From Bacillota bacterium (GTDB lineage: Bacteria > Bacillota > Dehalobacteriia > UBA4068 > UBA4997): a stretch of DNA of 8,023 nucleotides. The notes below the pieces were generated by a model. The model did no database searches. It saw only the letters and a program-made list of their open reading frames with translations, and was not told the DNA's origin. Of this stretch, positions 4,340-8,023 are shown in pieces. The DNA lies in the NCBI GenBank assembly GCA_017398165.1, contig JAFQHB010000207.1, positions 1 through 8,023 on the forward strand, written 5' to 3'. Positions within the stretch are counted from its first letter, which is position 1; each line of letters opens with the position of its first letter. Position numbers and translations under genes: made by a program.

Positions 4340-6767
4340 CCACTCCCGCTACCAAAACAGTAATATCATCCCGCAGCCGCCCGCCGGATATCGCCACCGC
4401 CCGACCCAGCAGATATTCCGCCATCATCTGAGCATCATCGATCGAGCTATCCTCCAGCAGCGCCACCAACCAATCCAGATCCGTCTTATTATCGGCATCC
4501 AGCAAACCGTCGCTGGCCATAATCACCATATCTCCGGGCTGCAGCTGCTCCTGATAGATAGCCTTGTCCACCGTCTGCAGCATCCCCACCGGCAGCGAAG
4601 CATTCTTGATGATCTGCACCCGCCCGCCGCGCTTGATAAAGCTCGGCCCGGCTCCGGTCTTGATAAATTCCGCCGTATTGTCATAGCGGTCAATGATGCA
4701 CATATCCAGCGTGACAAAAGACTCCTCGCCGCCCTGCAGCATCAATACGGTATTCACGGTGTCCACCGCAGTATAGCGGTCAAAGCCGACCTCCAGCAGC
4801 CGCGTCAGCATATCCACCGCACTGCCTGATTTCATCGCCGCCGCCAGCCCCACGCCCATACCGTCGCTGATCATCAGCAGCTGCCGCCCCTCACCGAGCG
4901 CCACACTGTCGCCGCTGTCACCGCACACGGCGTTGCCGTCCTTGGCTAATTGCGCCTTGCCGATATGCAGCACCCCGGCGCCCTCGCGCAGCATATGGAA
5001 ACAACACCCCGCGCCGCAGTTATTGCCGCAGCTTATCTCCTGCGTGCGGAACCTCTGCTGCAATACCCGGCTGACCTCCCGCGCCGCCATATCCCGGCAG
5101 GCCACCTCGCCCGGGCATTCCTCCATATTCACCCAGAAATCCAGATTTTTCTCACCCATATGGGATATCTGCACACCGCCGACGGCCAGCCCCTGCCGTG
5201 CAAAACGCCGTGCCAGCGCCCGCTCGATATAGCTCAGGTCGCCGCCGGCATCGGTCATCTCTCCCGCCAGACGCTCCATCACCTCGGCCGTGCCCTCCAG
5301 CTGCCCGGCCAGGAAAACCCTACTACCCTCACGCTGCATCTGCCAGTAATTACTCTGGCAATACAGCTCGTAGAGACAGTTCACGGTAGCAACCAGCTCA
5401 CGCAGATGCGGGCAGCGCCGGGCGAAATTCTCCGGCGCATCCTGCACACTGGCCGCCCCTTTCTGCTCGGCTACGTTAAAAAGCCCCATTACCCCGCGAT
5501 ACGTATCATCAAAATCCACCGACCAACACAAATTGCGTATCGAGCAGCGGCTGCATACCTGATTGCTCAGATGATTCAGCACCATCGCGACGTTTTTCTC
5601 CTGATCTGCAGTCTGGTCATTCTCCACCCGGCAGCCCGCCGCCAATTCGCGGAATATCCAGGCCGCATTCTGCAGCCGCCGTGCCGAGAAACGCAGCCGC
5701 CGCCGGTTTTTCTCCTCCTCCACCGTCCGCAGCGATACCCCGGTGAATATTTTACCGCCGCGCTTCAGCAAACCATCGGGTATCAAGAAGAGCAGCACTG
5801 CCGCCGCCACCGTCGCCAACAACTGATCCCGTATCTGCCAGGGATTCAATATGTAAAAACTCAGCATCACGTTGCCCAGCACAAAGCCCATCGCCGTACC
5901 GATGCGCGCAAACCCGCGGAACGCCCCCGCCAGCAGCCCGGCGAAAGCATACATCCCGATGACGGCCGGTGATACCGCCTGCTCCAGGCTGGGCAGTATC
6001 CCCATCAGCGCACCCACACCGGCGCCGGCACCGGCACCGCTCCAAAAAGCCGCCAGCATCACCAGGAAACGGCTGATAACATCGCGCAGCTCCACCGGGC
6101 CGATATGCAGATCATCCAGCCCGCAAATACACCCCAGGAACAGCACGAATATGCACACCAGCTCGTCCGCCGAAAGGCTCTTGACATCCGCCAGCTCGTG
6201 CAGAATACGCAGGGCGATCAGCAGCACCAGCGCCAGCCCCGCCGCGAAACCACCCTCAAAGCAGACGATCATCATATTATAAGCCGATACCTGCCCGGCC
6301 AACAGCAACGCCACCGCCCGCACCACGATCAGAGAACTCATCGGGATCAGCGGCGTCAGCAGCCAGTCCCGCTTTTCATCCCGCGGTTTGATGTAGAGCA
6401 GCAGCACCGCCAGCAATATCGCCACACCGTATACCACAGCACCCCGCCCCAGCGCCAGCGCCGTACCCAGCAGCACCGCCAGTATCAGATACGGCGCGAA
6501 ATGCCAATAGCCCACCACCGCAGCCGCAGCAAAGGCTATACCCAGGGGGTACAGCCCTCCCAATATACCGGCACGCCCCAGCAGCACTCCGGCCACCAGA
6601 CAAAACACGTCCACCGCCCCGATCTCCGGCAGCACACCCGCCTTGCCCCAAAACTCACGCTCCTGTCCATTATCACTCGACGCCGCCTTCTGGGGGCCGC
6701 GCCCTTTCACCTTTTGCCCCGGCTCTTCTGCCCGCCGGAATGGATATACCTGCTGATCATCAGACAT
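4335..6767 (-). CDS. spoIIE: stage II sporulation protein E (PP2C-type serine phosphatase)
   Basis: An 810-aa protein, close to the 827 aa of B. subtilis SpoIIE. SpoIIE sits at the polar septum, interacts with FtsZ, and dephosphorylates SpoIIAA to release sigma-F in the forespore. Residues 50-335 form a membrane domain of about ten hydrophobic segments. The central region (about 340-590) has cysteine clusters at C405/C408/C414 and C580/C584/C588/C589. The C-terminal phosphatase has 'GDSGD' (616-620), 'ISDGMGVGLAA' (633-643), 'VTLD' (685-688), 'ASDG' (751-754) and 'RDDIT' (799-803), keeping the metal-binding aspartates expected of an active PP2C enzyme. The frame is open to 6911, but the ATG at 6767 is chosen: GAGGTG (6779-6774) lies 6 nt upstream, and the upstream extension holds the candidate promoter. 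It is transcribed apart from sigH. Confidence 0.97.
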   Translation of the reverse strand: MSDDQQVYPFRRAEEPGQKVKGRGPQKAASSDNGQEREFWGKAGVLPEIGAVDVFCLVAGVLLGRAGILGGLYPLGIAFAAAAVVGYWHFAPYLILAVLLGTALALGRGAVVYGVAILLAVLLLYIKPRDEKRDWLLTPLIPMSSLIVVRAVALLLAGQVSAYNMMIVCFEGGFAAGLALVLLIALRILHELADVKSLSADELVCIFVLFLGCICGLDDLHIGPVELRDVISRFLVMLAAFWSGAGAGAGVGALMGILPSLEQAVSPAVIGMYAFAGLLAGAFRGFARIGTAMGFVLGNVMLSFYILNPWQIRDQLLATVAAAVLLFLIPDGLLKRGGKIFTGVSLRTVEEEKNRRRLRFSARRLQNAAWIFRELAAGCRVENDQTADQEKNVAMVLNHLSNQVCSRCSIRNLCWSVDFDDTYRGVMGLFNVAEQKGAASVQDAPENFARRCPHLRELVATVNCLYELYCQSNYWQMQREGSRVFLAGQLEGTAEVMERLAGEMTDAGGDLSYIERALARRFARQGLAVGGVQISHMGEKNLDFWVNMEECPGEVACRDMAAREVSRVLQQRFRTQEISCGNNCGAGCCFHMLREGAGVLHIGKAQLAKDGNAVCGDSGDSVALGEGRQLLMISDGMGVGLAAAMKSGSAVDMLTRLLEVGFDRYTAVDTVNTVLMLQGGEESFVTLDMCIIDRYDNTAEFIKTGAGPSFIKRGGRVQIIKNASLPVGMLQTVDKAIYQEQLQPGDMVIMASDGLLDADNKTDLDWLVALLEDSSIDDAQMMAEYLLGRAVAISGGRLRDDITVLVAGVA

Positions 6768-6816
6768 CACGATCACCTCAACACCAAATCTGCCACCGAT
6801 GCTATCGGCTATCCCC

Positions 6817-6849
6817 AGTATAAGCCCTGATGCCGAAAAATCCTGTCGC
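6817..6849 (-). promoter_or_regulatory. candidate Spo0A-dependent spoIIE promoter with 21-bp spacer
   Basis: On the minus strand: GCGACA (6849-6844, 4 of 6 to the -35 consensus), exactly 21 bp, then TATACT (6822-6817, 5 of 6 to the -10). B. subtilis spoIIE is known to use a sigma-A promoter with a 21-bp spacer activated by Spo0A. Degenerate 0A-box sequences (consensus TGTCGAA on the plus strand) lie here: TGTCGCT (6844-6850), overlapping the -35, and TGCCGAA (6831-6837) in the spacer. Transcription would start near 6810, about 43 nt before the ATG. Both boxes are imperfect. Confidence 0.45.
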
Positions 6850-6971
6850 TTCCCGTCCGCTGATGCCTGTTTTCTTTCGCCGAATTCTCCGCCGCCTCCG
6901 CTTATTACCATATTTACCCCGATTTCCCAACAACAATTTGCGTTTATTCACAGCTACCGCCATTTCCCCAC

Positions 6972-7004
6972 AAAAAAAGAGCCCTCTTATCCGCAAGAAA
7001 GCTC
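6972..7004 (-). terminator. intrinsic terminator after sigH
   Basis: Read on the minus strand, GAGCTTTCTT (7004-6995) pairs with AAGAGGGCTC (6988-6979) in a 10-bp stem with two G-U pairs and a 6-nt loop, followed by seven T (6978-6972). It begins about 30 nt past the sigH stop and separates sigH from spoIIE. Confidence 0.92.
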
Positions 7005-7034
7005 CCTGTTATTGATTACTTACTTATTATTTAC

Positions 7035-7691
7035 TCACTTGTGCTGTTCTTCAGCACGCATCTCCAGATACTTCTCCAGCTTGCGCTTCACACGCTGCAG
7101 CGCGTTATCGATAGATTTCACGTGCCGCCCCAGATCATCCGCGATCTCCTGATAAGATTTGCCCTCCAGATAATACACCAGCACCTGCCATTCCAACGTA
7201 CTCAATATCTCGCCCATCTTATTCTCGATATCGCTGAATTCCTCCCGGCTGATGATCAGCTCCTCCGGGTCAGTCACCTTGTTGCCGGTGATGACATCCA
7301 GCAGCGTCCGGTCAGAATCCTCATCATATATCGGCTTGTTCAGGCTGACGTAAGAATTGAGCGGTATATGCTTCTGCCGCGTGGCCGTCTTGATAGCCGT
7401 GATGATCTGGCGGGTGATGCACAGCTCCGCAAAAGCCCGAAACGATGAGAGCTTATCACTGCGAAAGTCCCGGATGGCCTTATACATCCCGATCATACCC
7501 TCCTGGATCAGGTCCTCTTTATCCCCGCCCAGCAGAAAATAAGTACGCGCCTTGGCACGCACATAATTCTTGTATTTATTGATGAGGTACTCCTGCGCGT
7601 CGACATCACCCGCACGCGCGATATCGACGACCTCCTCATCGGTCATACTTTCGTATTCCGGCAAATGCGTCCCCTCAACGCCCAACTTCAT
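7035..7691 (-). CDS. sigH: RNA polymerase sigma-H (sigma-30) factor
   Basis: A 218-aa sigma factor, the same length as B. subtilis SigH (Spo0H) and similar along its whole length. SigH directs RNA polymerase to early stationary-phase and sporulation promoters, such as those of spo0A and the spoIIA operon. Region 2 (about 30-105) has 'YVRAKARTYFLLGGDKEDL' (43-61), 'QEGMIGMYKAIRDF' (63-76) and the strongly conserved 'FAELCITRQIITAIKTATRQ' (87-106) for -10 recognition. 'SDRTLLDVITG' (126-136) forms the linker. Region 4 has the helix-turn-helix 'YQEIADDLGRHVKSIDNALQ' (180-199) for -35 recognition. A GTG at 7694 directly precedes the ATG at 7691; the ATG is preferred because GAGGTG (7704-7699) is then 7 nt away rather than 4. 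It has its own promoter and terminator, so it appears monocistronic. Confidence 0.97.
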   Translation of the reverse strand: MKLGVEGTHLPEYESMTDEEVVDIARAGDVDAQEYLINKYKNYVRAKARTYFLLGGDKEDLIQEGMIGMYKAIRDFRSDKLSSFRAFAELCITRQIITAIKTATRQKHIPLNSYVSLNKPIYDEDSDRTLLDVITGNKVTDPEELIISREEFSDIENKMGEILSTLEWQVLVYYLEGKSYQEIADDLGRHVKSIDNALQRVKRKLEKYLEMRAEEQHK

Positions 7692-7715
7692 CACTTTTCA
7701 CCTCGATCTGCTTCC

Positions 7716-7744
7716 ATTATACCCAATCAGACAAAAGCAGTCAA
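7716..7744 (-). promoter_or_regulatory. near-consensus sigma-A promoter of sigH
   Basis: On the minus strand: TTGACT (7744-7739, 5 of 6), a 17-bp spacer and a perfect TATAAT (7721-7716). The start should fall near 7709, leaving a very short leader of about 18 nt that still includes the GAGGTG ribosome binding site. In B. subtilis, sigH is also read from a sigma-A promoter, repressed by AbrB; no AbrB site can be judged by eye. Confidence 0.82.
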
Positions 7745-7821
7745 GCCACCGCAGCCAAATCATACACCGCAAAATAATACCAAAACCCCTCCCTACGCCG
7801 CCCGGGGTATGCTGCAAAATT

Positions 7822-7851
7822 TTTTCGGCCGGCCACATTCACGGCCGAAAA
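7822..7851. other. perfect 10-bp inverted repeat
   Basis: TTTTCGGCCG (7822-7831) and CGGCCGAAAA (7842-7851) form a perfect stem with a 10-nt loop. The T tract is 5' and the A tract 3' on both strands, so this is not a normal intrinsic terminator. Its right arm overlaps the U tract of the terminator at 7848-7888. Confidence 0.75.
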
Positions 7852-7888
7852 GAAAAAAGGTCTCTCCACCATAGCGGCAGGAAAGACC
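7848..7888 (-). terminator. intrinsic terminator after the DUF951 gene
   Basis: On the minus strand, GGTCTTTCC (7888-7880) pairs with GGAGAGACC (7867-7859) in a 9-bp stem with one G-U pair and a 12-nt loop, followed by TTTTTTCTTTT (7858-7848). It starts 14 nt past the stop of the partial gene to its right and insulates the sigH promoter. Confidence 0.9.
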
Positions 7889-7902
7889 ATTCTCTCTGTT
7901 CT

Positions 7903-8023
7903 TTATTCTTCTGTATTTATTGCCTGATCGTCAGTCCCGATACGTTGCCGGACTCTCTTTTCAAACTCGCGCCGCAGCAGCTTCACCTGCCGCCCACAAG
8001 TCAGGCAGCGCAAACGCACGTCC
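7903..8023 (-). CDS. DUF951 family protein, C-terminal part (cut by window edge)
   Basis: Only the last 39 residues are in the window. They begin 'DVRLRCLTCGRQVKLLRREF' and end in TEE at the TAA stop (7905-7903). The pattern R-x-R-C-x-x-C-G followed by R-R-x-F-E-K-R-V matches the C-terminal half of the small DUF951 proteins of Firmicutes (about 60-70 aa in full), which usually end soon after the FEKK stretch. Here a polar tail of about 15 residues follows. The C-x-x-C-G could bind metal together with an upstream CG pair outside the window. Function unknown. A terminator follows directly. The assignment is from recalled family consensus; the reading frame runs cleanly to the window edge. Confidence 0.8.
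   Translation of the reverse strand, partial: DVRLRCLTCGRQVKLLRREFEKRVRQRIGTDDQAINTEE

Noticed and set aside
4950..5972. 340-codon plus-strand open frame inside spoIIE
   Set aside because: It is antisense to the conserved SpoIIE coding sequence, has the composition of a reverse-strand shadow and no initiation signal.
6768..6911. N-terminal extension of spoIIE by 48 codons
   Set aside because: The extension is low-complexity, contains the candidate promoter, and lacks a good ribosome binding site, whereas the ATG at 6767 has GAGGTG at 6 nt and gives the family's normal length.
6948..6971. Sigma-H-type promoter (GGAAAT ... GTGAAT, minus strand) upstream of spoIIE
   Set aside because: Spacing is 10 bp instead of the usual 11-12, the -35 match is partial, and it would give a leader of about 160 nt; the 21-bp-spacer promoter nearer the gene is more convincing.

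Overview
The window looks like chromosomal DNA of a spore-forming Bacillota (Firmicutes), probably a clostridial-type anaerobe with fairly GC-rich DNA. The evidence is a full-length SigH (sigma-30) that follows the Bacillus protein closely, a full-length SpoIIE phosphatase, strong GGAGG-type ribosome binding sites, sigma-A-like promoters and compact intrinsic terminators. Species cannot be fixed from sequence alone. I see no mobile element, CRISPR array, rRNA or tRNA.

Layout, left to right. (1) 1-830: a leader with a sigma-A-type promoter, then a YfcE/MJ0936-type metallophosphoesterase gene on the plus strand, ended by a hairpin terminator that probably works in both directions. (2) 856-3186: three consecutive minus-strand genes for envelope proteins I cannot assign to a named family. 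They encode a probable lipoprotein, a three-helix membrane protein with a large acidic soluble tail, and a three-helix membrane protein whose C-terminus resembles a thioredoxin fold without its CxxC. The first has an extended -10 promoter. The third has its own strong promoter, embedded in three tandem 10-bp repeats. (3) 3313-4276: a plus-strand pair, an MntP-type manganese efflux pump with a TTG start followed 23 nt later by a 58-aa DUF6440-type protein. The pair has a promoter in front and a terminator behind. (4) 4335-7691: two minus-strand sporulation genes, spoIIE and, upstream of it, sigH. Each has its own promoter, and a good terminator lies between them. (5) 7848-8023: the C-terminal end of a DUF951 protein, cut by the window edge, followed by a terminator and a second perfect hairpin.

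How they fit together: sigH and spoIIE act at successive points of sporulation entry. SigH supports expression of early sporulation genes, and SpoIIE later acts at the polar septum to release sigma-F. The candidate spoIIE promoter has the 21-bp spacer known for Spo0A-activated spoIIE in Bacillus. The other genes look like housekeeping or accessory functions. The least explained parts are the three-gene orphan envelope cluster, with its 10-bp-period direct repeats, and the DUF6440 partner of the manganese pump. I found no clear evidence of a new multi-gene defence or metabolic system; the orphan cluster is the best candidate for undescribed biology.
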